This document shows positions 56,186 to 64,000 of a stretch of DNA of 64,000 nucleotides, piece after piece. The notes beneath the pieces were generated by a model that worked only from the letters and a program-made list of their open reading frames with translations, did not search any database and was not told where the DNA came from. Every line of letters begins with the position of its first letter. Position 1 is the stretch's first letter. The position numbers and the translations under genes are program-made. This DNA is from Halomonas sp. YLGW01 (GTDB taxonomy: Bacteria; Pseudomonadota; Gammaproteobacteria; Pseudomonadales; Halomonadaceae): assembly GCF_014840935.1 (NCBI RefSeq), contig NZ_CP062005.1, forward strand, positions 372,001 through 436,000, in the 5' to 3' direction.

Positions 56186-57688
56186 ATGTATCTTGGGGTG
56201 GATTGCGGTACCCAGAGCACCAAGGTGGTGATCGTCGACATTGAGGCCGTCGCCATTGTCGGCGAGGCGAGCCGCCCGCATCGGCTGATCGAGGGCGAGC
56301 ACGGTCGCCGCGAGCAGCACCCTGGTGACTGGCTGGCGGCCTTCCGCGGCGCCTTCAGCGAGGCCGTGGCCCGCGCGGGCATCGACGCCCGCGAGATTCG
56401 CGCCATCGGGGTGTCGGGGCAGCAGCATGGCCTGGTGGCGCTGGATCGTGAGGGCGAGCCGGTCTATCCGGCCAAGCTGTGGTGCGACACCGAGACCGCC
56501 GCCCACAATGCCGACCTGGTCGAGCGCCTGGGCGGCGAGGCGGGCTGTCTCGACAAGCTCGGCCTGGTGCTGCAGACCGGCTATACCGCCTCCAAGCTCG
56601 CCTGGCTGCGCGATACCCACCCCAAGGCCTACCGGCGCATCGAAAGCCTCTTGTTGCCCCACGACTACCTCAACTTCTGGCTGACCGGGGAGCGGGTCAG
56701 CGAGGCCGGGGATGCCTCCGGGACCGGCTACTTCGATACCCGCACCCGGCGCTGGCGTGAGGATGTCTTCGCCGAGATCGCCCCGGAACTCGACCCGGCG
56801 CGGGTGCTGCCGCGGCTGATCGAGGCCCATGAGGCGGCCGGCATGGTGCGCCCGGCGCTGGCCCGGGAGCTGGGGCTCGCCGAGGGGGTGGTGGTCTCGA
56901 GCGGGGGCGGCGATAACATGCTCGGCGCCATCGGCACCGGCAACATCGCGCCGGGCGAGATCACCATGAGCCTCGGCACCTCCGGTACCCTCTGTGCCCA
57001 TGCCGATGGGCCGGTGCGGACCGGCAGCGCCATGGTCGCCAACTTCTGCTCGAGCGACGGCGGCTGGCTGCCGCTGATCTGCACCATGAATGCCACCTCG
57101 GCGACGACCCGGGTGCGGGAAATGCTGGGGCTGGCGCTTAGTGATTTCGGCGCGCATTTCGCCTCGGCGCCGATCGGTGCCGAGGGGATCCTGATGCTGC
57201 CGTTTCTCGATGGTGAGCGGGTGCCGGCGTTGCCTAACGCTTCGGCCAGCCTCCTGGGGCTGACCGGTACCAACCTGACCCGCGCCAACCTGTGTCGTGC
57301 GGTGGTGGAGGGGGTGACTCTCGGGCTGCGCTTCGGCCTCGAGCAGCTCGGCACGCTGGCCGGCGAGGCGCACCAGATCCGCCTGATCGGCGGCGGGGCG
57401 AAGAGTCCGGCTTGGCGTCAGATGGTGGCCGATATCACCGGTATCCCGGTGGTCAGCCCTCGAGTCACCGATGCCGCGGCGCTGGGGGCGGCCCTGCAGG
57501 CTGCCTGGTGCGAGAGGCAGGGCAGCACCACGCTTTCGCACCTGTGCGAGCGGCTGGTGGTGCTTGATGAAGCGACTCGGGCCGAGCCCGCGCCGGCAAG
57601 CGTCATGGCCTATGAGGCGGTCTATGCCCGCTATCGCCGGGCCCTGGCCGAGCAGCATGGCGTGTCGGCCGAGCGCCACTCGCCCTAG
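56186..57688 (+). CDS. xylB: Xylulokinase
   Basis: Phosphorylates D-xylulose, the product of arabitol oxidation. The 500-residue FGGY kinase has the N-terminal phosphate loop YLGVDCGTQSTKVVIVD, GVSGQQHGLVALD, the substrate/ATP segment SSGGGDNMLGAIGTGN, SLGTSGTLCAHAD and the C-terminal LIGGGAKSPAWRQMVADI. ATG 56186 is chosen because AGGAG lies six bases upstream; a GTG two codons earlier (56180) overlaps that site. Last gene of the polyol operon. Confidence 0.94.
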   Translation: MYLGVDCGTQSTKVVIVDIEAVAIVGEASRPHRLIEGEHGRREQHPGDWLAAFRGAFSEAVARAGIDAREIRAIGVSGQQHGLVALDREGEPVYPAKLWCDTETAAHNADLVERLGGEAGCLDKLGLVLQTGYTASKLAWLRDTHPKAYRRIESLLLPHDYLNFWLTGERVSEAGDASGTGYFDTRTRRWREDVFAEIAPELDPARVLPRLIEAHEAAGMVRPALARELGLAEGVVVSSGGGDNMLGAIGTGNIAPGEITMSLGTSGTLCAHADGPVRTGSAMVANFCSSDGGWLPLICTMNATSATTRVREMLGLALSDFGAHFASAPIGAEGILMLPFLDGERVPALPNASASLLGLTGTNLTRANLCRAVVEGVTLGLRFGLEQLGTLAGEAHQIRLIGGGAKSPAWRQMVADITGIPVVSPRVTDAAALGAALQAAWCERQGSTTLSHLCERLVVLDEATRAEPAPASVMAYEAVYARYRRALAEQHGVSAERHSP

Positions 57689-57712
57689 CCGGTGCTGCCA
57701 GCGTCAGAAGCC

Positions 57713-57745
57713 GGGTGGCCGGCCGCGTGGAGCGCCCGGCCACCC
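57713..57745. terminator. Hairpin ending the polyol operon
   Basis: GGGTGGCCGG (57713-57722) pairs with 57736-57745 around a 13-base loop, 25 bp after the xylB stop. The following TCCTCATCTTCC is pyrimidine-rich but not a T-run. Confidence 0.55.
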
Positions 57746-57839
57746 ACTCCTCATCTTCCTTCGCTCATCTCCTGGACCAAGCCCCTCGCTCGTGTGGACG
57801 GCACGGGGCGAGTCTCCGGCCTTGCCGGCTCGCCGGGAC

Positions 57840-58148
57840 TCACAGCAGGCGCCAAAGGGCGGCGGTGATCACGCCGGCGCCGATGGCCGGCAGTGGCTTG
57901 CGGGTCGCCAGCATCACCCCCAGGGTGGCGACCAGCGCCAGGCGGGCGGCGCTATCGCCCCTGACCGCCATGGGCGTGATCACCGCCACCAGTACCGAGC
58001 CGCTCATGGCATTGATGAATCGCTCCATCCTCGGCCCGATGGGCACCCAGGACATCATCAGCACGCCCCCGGCGCGGGTCAGGTAGGTCACCAGCGCCAT
58101 GATGACGATGGCGGTGAGCGCCCCGGCGGGGCTCACGGGCAGGGTCAT
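57840..58148 (-). CDS. azlD: AzlD-family small subunit of branched-chain amino acid exporter
   Basis: A 102-residue, three-to-four-span protein (ALTAIVIMALVTYLTRAGGVLMM, FINAMSGSVLVAVITPMAV) that partners AzlC. The ATG at 58148 overlaps the azlC TGA by four bases; the longer frame to 58436 lies inside azlC and is a shadow. Confidence 0.9.
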   Translation of the reverse strand: MTLPVSPAGALTAIVIMALVTYLTRAGGVLMMSWVPIGPRMERFINAMSGSVLVAVITPMAVRGDSAARLALVATLGVMLATRKPLPAIGAGVITAALWRLL

Positions 58149-58873
58149 GAAACGGCCTCCCGGGCAGTGGGGCGGGGCGGCATCAGCAGGCCGACGGCGC
58201 CGCCGGCCAGGGCGCCGACGATTACGTGGGCATTGGCGGGCAGCCACTTGAGTGCCGCCAGGGTGGTCAGGGCGGCCACGCTCCAGGGCAGCAGCACCCA
58301 GAGATCCCGCTTGCCGGTCATCAGCATGGCCATCAGGAAACAGCTCATGATCACGTCCAGCCCGAAGCGCTCGGGCTCGGTGATGCCGCTGCTGAACACC
58401 ACCCCGAGCAGGGTGCCGATCAGCCAGGCCAGCCACAGTGCCAGGCCGGCGCCGACCAGCATGCCGACGTTGTCGGTGTCACCGCGCTGATAGTCCGTGG
58501 CGGCCATCGCCCAGTTGGAGTCGCTGAGCAGTGTCAGGCTGAGATAACGCTGTCGCGGCGGCAGGTGGCGTAGCCAGGGATAGATGGCGGCGCCCATCAC
58601 GAGATGACGGGCGTTGATGGCGAAGGTGGTGGCGATCAGCGCCACCAGCGGGATCTCTGGGCCCCACATCTCCAGCACCGCGAACTGGGCGGGCCCGGCA
58701 AAGACCAGCCCGCTCATCATCACGGCCTCCAGGCCGGATAGCCCCCGGTGCAGCGCCGCGACCCCGAACGCCAGCCCGAAGGCCATGGTGAACAGCGAGA
58801 TCGGCGCCATGCGCTTGAGGCCGACGAGGGTGCCGGCGGGATCGAGCCGGGCACTGGAGAGTGGAGAGGACAT
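58145..58873 (-). CDS. azlC: AzlC-family large subunit of branched-chain amino acid exporter
   Basis: A 242-residue inner-membrane protein with the AzlC pattern APISLFTMAFGLAFGVAALHRGLSGLEAVMMSGLVFAGPAQFAVLEMW and INARHLVMGAAIYPWL. With AzlD it forms an exporter of branched-chain amino acids or analogues (YgaZH type). GGAG precedes the ATG. The azlC-azlD overlap shows one unit. Confidence 0.92.
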   Translation of the reverse strand: MSSPLSSARLDPAGTLVGLKRMAPISLFTMAFGLAFGVAALHRGLSGLEAVMMSGLVFAGPAQFAVLEMWGPEIPLVALIATTFAINARHLVMGAAIYPWLRHLPPRQRYLSLTLLSDSNWAMAATDYQRGDTDNVGMLVGAGLALWLAWLIGTLLGVVFSSGITEPERFGLDVIMSCFLMAMLMTGKRDLWVLLPWSVAALTTLAALKWLPANAHVIVGALAGGAVGLLMPPRPTAREAVS

Positions 58874-59014
58874 GGCGCTCCGTGGCGTGGCAGAGGATGC
58901 GCCATATCCTGCCGCCTTCGCCCTCGAGGGGCAAGACGAAGGTCGAGGGCGGGTGACACGATGCTTTTGGCGACGCCCCTGAGCCCCTCGCCGATGGAGC
59001 CGGGCTTATTCCCC

Positions 59015-60025
59015 TTACCCGCGCCATACCCCGGCGACGATCTCGTAGCTTTGCAGCCGGTCCTGCTGGGCGAAGACGTCGGTGTGCAGCATCAGCTCGT
59101 CGGCGCCGGTGAGCTCGAGCACTGTCTCCAGTCCCTGCTTGACCGTCTCGGGTCCGCCGATCACGGCGGCGCCCAGGAACTGCTCGACCTGCGCTTGCTC
59201 CCGGGCACTCCAGTCCAGCACCTCGACCGGGGGCAGCGAGCGGGTCGGCCGACCGCGGATCAGGTTGAGAAACTTCTGCTGGGCGGTGGTCGCCAGGTAC
59301 TGGGCGTGGAAATCGCTCTCGGCGGCGATCACCGGCAGGCCGACCATGGCATAGGGGGCGTCCAGCACCGCCGAGGGCTGGAAGTTGTCGCGATAGAGCC
59401 TGAGCGCCTCGAGCAGCTGGGCGGGGGCGAACTGGGCAGCGAAGGCGAAGGGCAGGCCGAGCCTCGCGGCCAGGCGAGCGCTGTAGTCGCTGGAGCCGAG
59501 CAGCCAGGTGGGCACATGGGTGCCCTGGCCGGGAATCGCCTTGACCCGCTGGCCGGGGCGGGCCTCATCGAGATAGCCCCGTAGCTCCTCGAGCCGGTCG
59601 GGGAAGTCGTTGACCCCGGCCTGGGGGTTGCGGCGCATGGCGGCCATGGTGGCGCCGTCAGAGCCCGGCGCGCGGCCGAGGCCCAGATCGATGCGCCCGG
59701 GATAGAGGGTCTCGAGGGTGCCGAACTGCTCGGCGATCACCAGCGGCGGGTGGTTGGGCAGCATGATGCCCCCGCTGCCCACGCGGATGCGCTCGGTGTG
59801 GCCGGCCACATGACCGATCAATACCGAGGTGGCCGCGCTGGCGATGCCATCGATATTGTGGTGCTCGGCCAGCCAGTAGCGGCTGAAGCCTAGCCGCTCG
59901 GTCTGCTGCGCGAGGGTGACGGTGTCCTTGAAGGTATCGGCGGCGCTGCCGCCCTGGCGAATCGGCGCCAGGTCGAGCACCGACAGGGCGGTGTGGGCGA
60001 GTCGAGAATGGGCAGGACGTGACAT
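59015..60025 (-). CDS. LLM-class flavin-dependent oxidoreductase
   Basis: A 336-residue luciferase-like monooxygenase-fold protein: [19 protein letters not shown] at the N terminus, [69 protein letters not shown]. This is the YhbW-like subgroup (MsnO8 type), a large family with few known substrates. GGGAG precedes the ATG. No partner flavin reductase is adjacent. Confidence 0.9.
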   Translation of the reverse strand: MSRPAHSRLAHTALSVLDLAPIRQGGSAADTFKDTVTLAQQTERLGFSRYWLAEHHNIDGIASAATSVLIGHVAGHTERIRVGSGGIMLPNHPPLVIAEQFGTLETLYPGRIDLGLGRAPGSDGATMAAMRRNPQAGVNDFPDRLEELRGYLDEARPGQRVKAIPGQGTHVPTWLLGSSDYSARLAARLGLPFAFAAQFAPAQLLEALRLYRDNFQPSAVLDAPYAMVGLPVIAAESDFHAQYLATTAQQKFLNLIRGRPTRSLPPVEVLDWSAREQAQVEQFLGAAVIGGPETVKQGLETVLELTGADELMLHTDVFAQQDRLQSYEIVAGVWRG

Positions 60026-60110
60026 GGGGCTCCCGGCTGGAATCAGAGTAGGGGAGGATTGTTAGCATCCTCATGATTGCAGCATGGAGGCGTTGTCCGC
60101 TAATGACAAG

Positions 60111-60134
60111 GGGGAGGAAGGCTGGCTCCTCCCC
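60111..60134. terminator. Hairpin downstream of the YqaA-type gene
   Basis: GGGGAGGA (60111-60118) pairs with TCCTCCCC (60127-60134) around an eight-base loop, about 40 bp past the stop of the minus-strand gene. Confidence 0.5.
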
Positions 60135-60174
60135 AGTACCTTATTCCTGGTCTTACTTGGCCCTAGCCTTAACC

Positions 60175-60762
60175 TTAGCCGGCCAGCTCCCAGGCCAACC
60201 AACCACCGGCCAGCACGGTCAGGCTCGCTCCCAGCGGGCGGGCATGGCGCCTCCACAGACCCAGTGCGGCCTCGCCGGCCAGTGCCACCAGCAGCGCCAG
60301 GCCGAAGTAGCGTAGCCCGCGGCCGATCAGGGCCGCCAGCAGGAACAGCGGGATCGGGTAATCGCTGGCGCCCGCCACCAGCATGGCGGTCTGGAAGGGA
60401 ATGGGGATGACGCCCACGGCCAGGATGGCGATGAAGCCGTTGTCCAGGAAACGCGCCTGAAAGGTCTGGTAGGCCGCTTCGCCGCCGAAGAGCGGGATCA
60501 GCGTCTCGCCCCACTGGGCCATGGCCAGGCTCCCGAGGCCATAGCCGATCAGGGCGGCGAACAGGTTGCCGGCCAGGGCCACTCCGGCGATACGAAAGCG
60601 GCGATGGGGCTCGGCGATCATCCAGGGAATCAGGATCACCTCGATGGGGATCGGCACCAGCAGGGTTTCCAGTACCGAGGCGAGGCCCAGCAGCCACAGG
60701 GCGTGGCGCGAGGCACTCAGGCGGGAAAGCCAGCGACGGGCAGAGGTCAGGGAGCGCAGCAT
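60175..60762 (-). CDS. YqaA/VTT-domain (DedA-like) inner-membrane protein
   Basis: A 195-residue membrane protein. ALWLLGLASVLETLLVPIPIEVILIPWM matches the E-x9-P-I-P-x4 motif of the YqaA/SNARE-associated group, and a second half with FIAILAVGVIPIPFQTAMLVAGASDYPI repeats it. Such proteins relate to DedA lipid flippases; role here is unknown. It is divergent from the small protein at 60861. Confidence 0.85.
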   Translation of the reverse strand: MLRSLTSARRWLSRLSASRHALWLLGLASVLETLLVPIPIEVILIPWMIAEPHRRFRIAGVALAGNLFAALIGYGLGSLAMAQWGETLIPLFGGEAAYQTFQARFLDNGFIAILAVGVIPIPFQTAMLVAGASDYPIPLFLLAALIGRGLRYFGLALLVALAGEAALGLWRRHARPLGASLTVLAGGWLAWELAG

Positions 60763-60860
60763 GGCATCTCGAAAGCGCGGTAGCGGACGGCCAGTATACC
60801 AGTGTCGGTGGGCGGTCTATGATGAAAGAACGATATGGCGGGCCCCGACCGGAGGCGCCG

Positions 60861-61064
60861 ATGTCCCCCCGAAAGCATCGTCACAAGCCCCGTCATGGCG
60901 CCACCCGCCGTGTGCCCCGTACCGCCGCGCCGCGCCGCTGGCTCTCCCGCCTCGATGCCTGGCTGACCGAGCCGCGCCTCAACGCCCTGGTGGATATCGC
61001 CGTGCTGACCGCCCTGATCACGGCCGGCCTGTCGCTGGCAGTCACCCTATGGCTGGCGCCCTGA
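60861..61064 (+). CDS. Hypothetical small basic membrane-anchored protein
   Basis: A 67-residue ORF: strongly basic N terminus (SPRKHRHKPRHGATRRVPR), helix LSRLDAWLTEPRLNALV and a C-terminal membrane span (VLTALITAGLSLAVTLWL). The ATG at 60861 has GGAGG five bases upstream, which beats the earlier ATG at 60819. No family recognised. Confidence 0.6.
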   Translation: MSPRKHRHKPRHGATRRVPRTAAPRRWLSRLDAWLTEPRLNALVDIAVLTALITAGLSLAVTLWLAP

Positions 61065-61233
61065 GGTTGCCCCTTATCGCTCTAACCTGCTCCCCTTACC
61101 GCCAGCGAATCGATGCTGGGCAGCCGGAAGCAGCAAGCCATGCTCGCCACCACTGAGCATGATTTCATCTGACTGAATGTTTCCTGCCGCCTCATCCGTT
61201 GATAATGCAACTTCACTCAACCAAGAGGTGCTC

Positions 61234-62205
61234 ATGTCACAACTTCCTCTGGATCGTTTCCTGCCCGGCGTCAGTGGGCTGGCCTATGGCTGCATGGGCC
61301 TGGGCGGCGACTGGGACGCCAGTCCCGTCGAGGCCCGTCATGTCACCCAGGCGCACCGTGCGCTGGATGCCGCCCTGGAGGCGGGCATCAACTTCTTCGA
61401 CCATGCCGACATCTATGCACGGGGCAAGGCCGAGAGCGCCTTCGGCCGGGTGCTCAAGGAGCGCCCGGCACTGCGCGAGTCGATCTTCCTGCAGACCAAG
61501 TGCGGCATCCGTTTCGAGGATGCCAAGGGCCCCAAGCGCTTCGACTTCTCCGCCGACTGGATTCGCGCCTCGGTGGAAGGCAGCCTTAAGCGCCTCGGGG
61601 TCGAGACGCTGGACGTGCTGCAGCTGCACCGTCCCGACCCCTTGATGGTGCCCGACGAGATCGCCGAGGTGTTCACGGCGTTGAAGGCCGAGGGCAAGGT
61701 GCGCCACTTCGGGGTATCGAACATGCAGCGCCACCAGCTCGAGTTTCTGCAGGCGGCGCTTCAGGCACCGCTGGTCGCCAACCAGCTCGAGCTCGGCCTG
61801 CATCGGCTGGAGTTCCTGGAGGAGGGCGTGCTGGCCAATCAGCCCGAGGGTACGGCCAGCAACTTCACCCCTGGTACCCTGGAATACTGCCGACGCCACG
61901 GCGTGCAGCTGCAGGCCTGGGGCTGCCTGAGTCAGGGGCGCTTCACGGGGCGCGCCCTCGAGGAGCAGCCGGCATCAATCAAGGCAACCGCCGCCCTGGT
62001 GAGCGAGCTCGCCGAGCAGCATGGGGTGAGCCGCGAGGCCATCGTGCTGGCCTGGTTAAGGCGTCATCCGGCCAACATCCAGCCGGTGATCGGCAGCACC
62101 GACCCCACCCGCATCGCGGCCTGCGGCGAGGCGCTCGCCATTACTCTCTCGCGAGAGGACTGGTATCGGCTCTACGTCTGCGCTCGCGGCGGCGACCTGC
62201 CCTGA
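61234..62205 (+). CDS. Aldo/keto reductase (YdhF-like)
   Basis: A 323-residue TIM-barrel oxidoreductase. Catalytic tetrad residues sit in FFDHADIYARGKAE (Asp, Tyr), LQTKCGIRFED (Lys) and VLQLHRPDPLMVP (His); NADPH-site sequence VIGSTDPTRI lies near the C terminus. GAGG precedes the ATG at 61234, and the open frame to 61177 is unsupported. Similarity is closest to E. coli YdhF-type predicted aldehyde reductases. Confidence 0.9.
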   Translation: MSQLPLDRFLPGVSGLAYGCMGLGGDWDASPVEARHVTQAHRALDAALEAGINFFDHADIYARGKAESAFGRVLKERPALRESIFLQTKCGIRFEDAKGPKRFDFSADWIRASVEGSLKRLGVETLDVLQLHRPDPLMVPDEIAEVFTALKAEGKVRHFGVSNMQRHQLEFLQAALQAPLVANQLELGLHRLEFLEEGVLANQPEGTASNFTPGTLEYCRRHGVQLQAWGCLSQGRFTGRALEEQPASIKATAALVSELAEQHGVSREAIVLAWLRRHPANIQPVIGSTDPTRIAACGEALAITLSREDWYRLYVCARGGDLP

Positions 62206-62324
62206 GGCAGCGGGCAGGCGCCTGTCGCGCCTGCCTGGCGGGGCTTATGCTCGCCGGAACCTTCCTCTACACTCATCCCTCATATACGCATGCCGTTTTC
62301 CTGAATCGCGGGGTCGTGTGGCCA

Positions 62325-63257
62325 ATGCTGGGCTTCCTGCAGGGATTTTCCTATGGACTCTTTCTCACCAGCCTAGTGTGGCTGGTGCTGGGGGTGATCC
62401 GTCCTGCGCTGGGCGACCCCGGCACGCCGCCGCGTCGCTGGCCGGTAGTGGTGCGCTACGCCTTCGTGGCGCCGAGCCTTGCGGTGCTACTGTGGCTGAC
62501 CTCGCTATGGGGCGGCTTCTCGCCGAGCCTCGGGGGCTGGCTCGCTGGCCTCGCGGCGATTGCCGTCGAGGTGCCGCTGGAGCGGCGCTGGCGCGGCTGG
62601 CTTGCCCACCGCCGCCAGGCACGCGAGGGGCAGCAGCGCCGGGCCGAGACCGCCCGGCGCCAGGCTCGCGAGCGCCAGGAAGCGGGCGTTCAGATCCTCG
62701 ATCCCGAACGTCCGCCTGTGGATGCCGATGAGCTGGTGCTGGCGCTGTGCCGCGCCAAGCAGGCGCTGCTCGAGGTCGATCGTGCCGATCACGCGCCTCA
62801 GGCCGATCGCCTCTACAGCCGCTATCGCCACGTGCTCGGCGTGCTGGGGAGCCGCTTCGAGGCGGGCGAGCTGGCCTACGAGCGCGCCCGCGGCCTGGTC
62901 ACCCAGGTCTGTCTCGGTGCCATCGACAACCTGACCGCCATGGCCCATCAGGCCGGCGGCATTTCCGGGGTGGATGCCGCCTACGTCAAGCGCCGGCTGA
63001 CCCGCGACGCCGATACCCTGACCGTCGAGGAGCGTATCGCCCTCAAGCGCCGCCTGGCGCTGGTCGAGGACACCGAACGCCAGCTGCGCCAGCTGGCGGC
63101 CCGCAACGAAGCGGCACTGACGGCGCTGGATGACGCCGCCGTGGCGGTGGCGAGGCTGCGCACCGACAAGCCCCAGGCGAGTCTGGACGCCGACCAGGCC
63201 TGCGCCGATCTCAAGCGCTTCGTCGAGGGCGCCGAGCGCTATGACCGCAGCCTCTGA
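62325..63257 (+). CDS. XpaC-like membrane protein preceding telA
   Basis: About 310 residues: two hydrophobic spans near the N terminus (MLGFLQGFSYGLFLTSLVWLVLGVI and VRYAFVAPSLAVLLWLTSLWGGF), a basic Arg/Gln-rich stretch, and a long helical cytoplasmic domain with coiled-coil character (ADELVLALCRAKQALLEVDRAD, VEERIALKRRLALVEDTERQLRQLAAR). In many bacteria an XpaC-type gene precedes telA/yaaN, and this protein has that plan; assignment is by context and architecture, not by a firm motif. Start is uncertain (frame open to 62247). Confidence 0.65.
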   Translation: MLGFLQGFSYGLFLTSLVWLVLGVIRPALGDPGTPPRRWPVVVRYAFVAPSLAVLLWLTSLWGGFSPSLGGWLAGLAAIAVEVPLERRWRGWLAHRRQAREGQQRRAETARRQARERQEAGVQILDPERPPVDADELVLALCRAKQALLEVDRADHAPQADRLYSRYRHVLGVLGSRFEAGELAYERARGLVTQVCLGAIDNLTAMAHQAGGISGVDAAYVKRRLTRDADTLTVEERIALKRRLALVEDTERQLRQLAARNEAALTALDDAAVAVARLRTDKPQASLDADQACADLKRFVEGAERYDRSL

Positions 63258-63295
63258 TCCTAGGTCCTCTGATACCGGCGCCTCTGCTACCAGAA
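63251..63295. repeat. 15-bp degenerate tandem repeats overlapping the xpaC-like stop
   Basis: CCTCTGATCCTAGGT (63251-63265), CCTCTGATACCGGCG (63266-63280) and CCTCTGCTACCAGAA (63281-63295) are contiguous. The first unit contains the TGA stop of the upstream gene, so copying began at the coding 3' end. The rest of the spacer to 63413 shows no clear promoter. Confidence 0.7.
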
Positions 63296-63413
63296 CCTTG
63301 ATCATGCCCTTATCTCAGTCACCTTATTTCAGTGATCGGGTGCCAGTGACCGAATGGGCCGCCGCCCTGAACTGGGCTAGGGTGAAGAGCATCACCATCC
63401 GAGGAGCGCAACG

Positions 63414-64000
63414 ATGAGCGACGAACACGCGGGCGGCTTCTCGCGTCTTTCCCTGCCGCCGGTCGAGGTGATCGAGGCGGAGCTTCAAAAGCCCCGGGCC
63501 GACCAGCCTCGTGATGAGGCCGATGGCCAAGCCGGTGAAGGGGCTAATGGAGAATCTGAGGCGGCCCGGGCCGACCCTGAGCTCGCGGCCCTGGCCGATG
63601 ACTTCGTGGAGGAGATCCTCGCCGACGAGGGGGCGGCCACCCGCCAGCGCCGGGCCGTCGACGAGATGGGCCTGTCGCTGCAGCGACAGGCCGCCCACTA
63701 CAGCGCCATGCTCGATGCGCCGCTGCGCCAGCTCGCCGAGCAGGGCGAGGACGGTGGTCCGGTGGCTCGGGCGCTGACCGACCTTCGCGATCGCATGGGG
63801 CGCCTCGACCCGCACCGGCACAGGCTGAATCCCGGCCGCTTCGACCGCCTGCTGGGCGCCCTGCCCGGGGTCGGCAATCGCCTGCAGCGCTACTTCCACA
63901 AGTTCGAGACCGCCCAGCAGGCCATCGATGCCATCATCCATGAGCTGGAAGCGGGGCGCGATCGCCTGCAGCGGGACAACCTGACCCTTGGCGACGATCA
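63414..64000 (+). CDS. telA: TelA-family toxic-anion (tellurite) resistance protein, 3'-truncated by the window
   Basis: The first 195 residues are present. After an acidic variable N terminus comes the TelA/KlaA/YaaN pattern: PVARALTDLRDRMGRLDPHRH, RFDRLLGALPGVGNRLQRYFHKFETAQQAIDAIIHELEAGRDRLQRDN. AGGAG lies seven bases before the ATG. Members associate with tellurite or cell-envelope stress tolerance; mechanism is unknown. It follows the XpaC-like gene, its usual partner. Confidence 0.88.
   Translation, partial: MSDEHAGGFSRLSLPPVEVIEAELQKPRADQPRDEADGQAGEGANGESEAARADPELAALADDFVEEILADEGAATRQRRAVDEMGLSLQRQAAHYSAMLDAPLRQLAEQGEDGGPVARALTDLRDRMGRLDPHRHRLNPGRFDRLLGALPGVGNRLQRYFHKFETAQQAIDAIIHELEAGRDRLQRDNLTLGDD

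Noticed and set aside
52996-57679. Series of minus-strand frames opposite smoS, kinase, mtlD and xylB
   Set aside because: All mirror clearly coding plus-strand genes; low-complexity His/Arg/Gly-rich products.

Overview
This is a 64 kb chromosomal stretch of a GC-rich (by eye mid-60s percent) gammaproteobacterium. The gene set suggests a Halomonas-type halophile: polA, glnE, coaD beside a FabY-type ketoacyl synthase, an entericidin, TRAP and polyol ABC transporters, and rather acidic proteins (TmcA carries an Asp/Glu-rich insert). The genus is inferred from overall gene content, not from a marker gene. I saw no rRNA, tRNA, CRISPR array, insertion sequence or prophage.

Layout. 1-5.0 kb: the 3' part of polA, a Cys-cluster protein, and a LysR regulator divergent from an EamA exporter. 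5.2-9.4 kb: an iron(III) ABC transporter split over both strands; the binding protein and ATPase diverge around a Fur-like box, and the permease is convergent with the ATPase and overlaps it. 9.6-16.8 kb: a SulP transporter, a PAS-AAA+ sigma-54-type activator with a GAFAGA loop, and a TRAP operon (dctP-dctQ-dctM) behind repeated GTCCG-N6-CGGAC dyads. 16.9-20.5 kb: tmcA, a His-rich secreted protein, and dps behind a 17-bp-period array of OxyR-like dyads. 20.8-25.2 kb: paired lipoproteins, DUF1007 plus a NicO Ni/Co exporter, a HIT protein, a TauE/SafE transporter and an entericidin. 25.3-33.7 kb: thioesterase, AtoE, MATE pump, outer-membrane barrel, YfhL ferredoxin, coaD, fabY and a TrmB-like methyltransferase. 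33.7-43.2 kb: a LysR regulator divergent from a PACE-SMR efflux pair, dacB, dgkA, glnE, aroQ, a 47-residue ORF and a K+-channel-like protein.

43.5-57.7 kb is the most coherent accessory block, a sorbitol/mannitol catabolic locus: a soluble chemoreceptor-like Cache protein, a SorC-family regulator, an NCS1-like permease, the smoEFGK-type ABC transporter, a HAD phosphatase, sorbitol dehydrogenase, a P-loop sugar kinase, mannitol dehydrogenase and xylulokinase. Together they would import hexitols, oxidise them to fructose (and arabitol to xylulose) and phosphorylate the ketoses. The permease gene and the ABC operon have matching three-part upstream regions (CTAAAGTMTAAG, a GATCATTT dyad and TTGAATGATCG at conserved spacing), which suggests one regulon. 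57.8-64 kb: AzlCD, a luciferase-like flavin oxidoreductase, a YqaA-type membrane protein, an aldo/keto reductase, and an XpaC-TelA pair cut by the window end.

A recurring oddity is that many intergenic spaces hold short (about 13-28 bp) degenerate tandem or direct repeats of unrelated sequence, often next to a gene's 3' end. The clearest case is two decaying in-frame copies of the end of the second polyol permease gene, lying before the ATPase gene.
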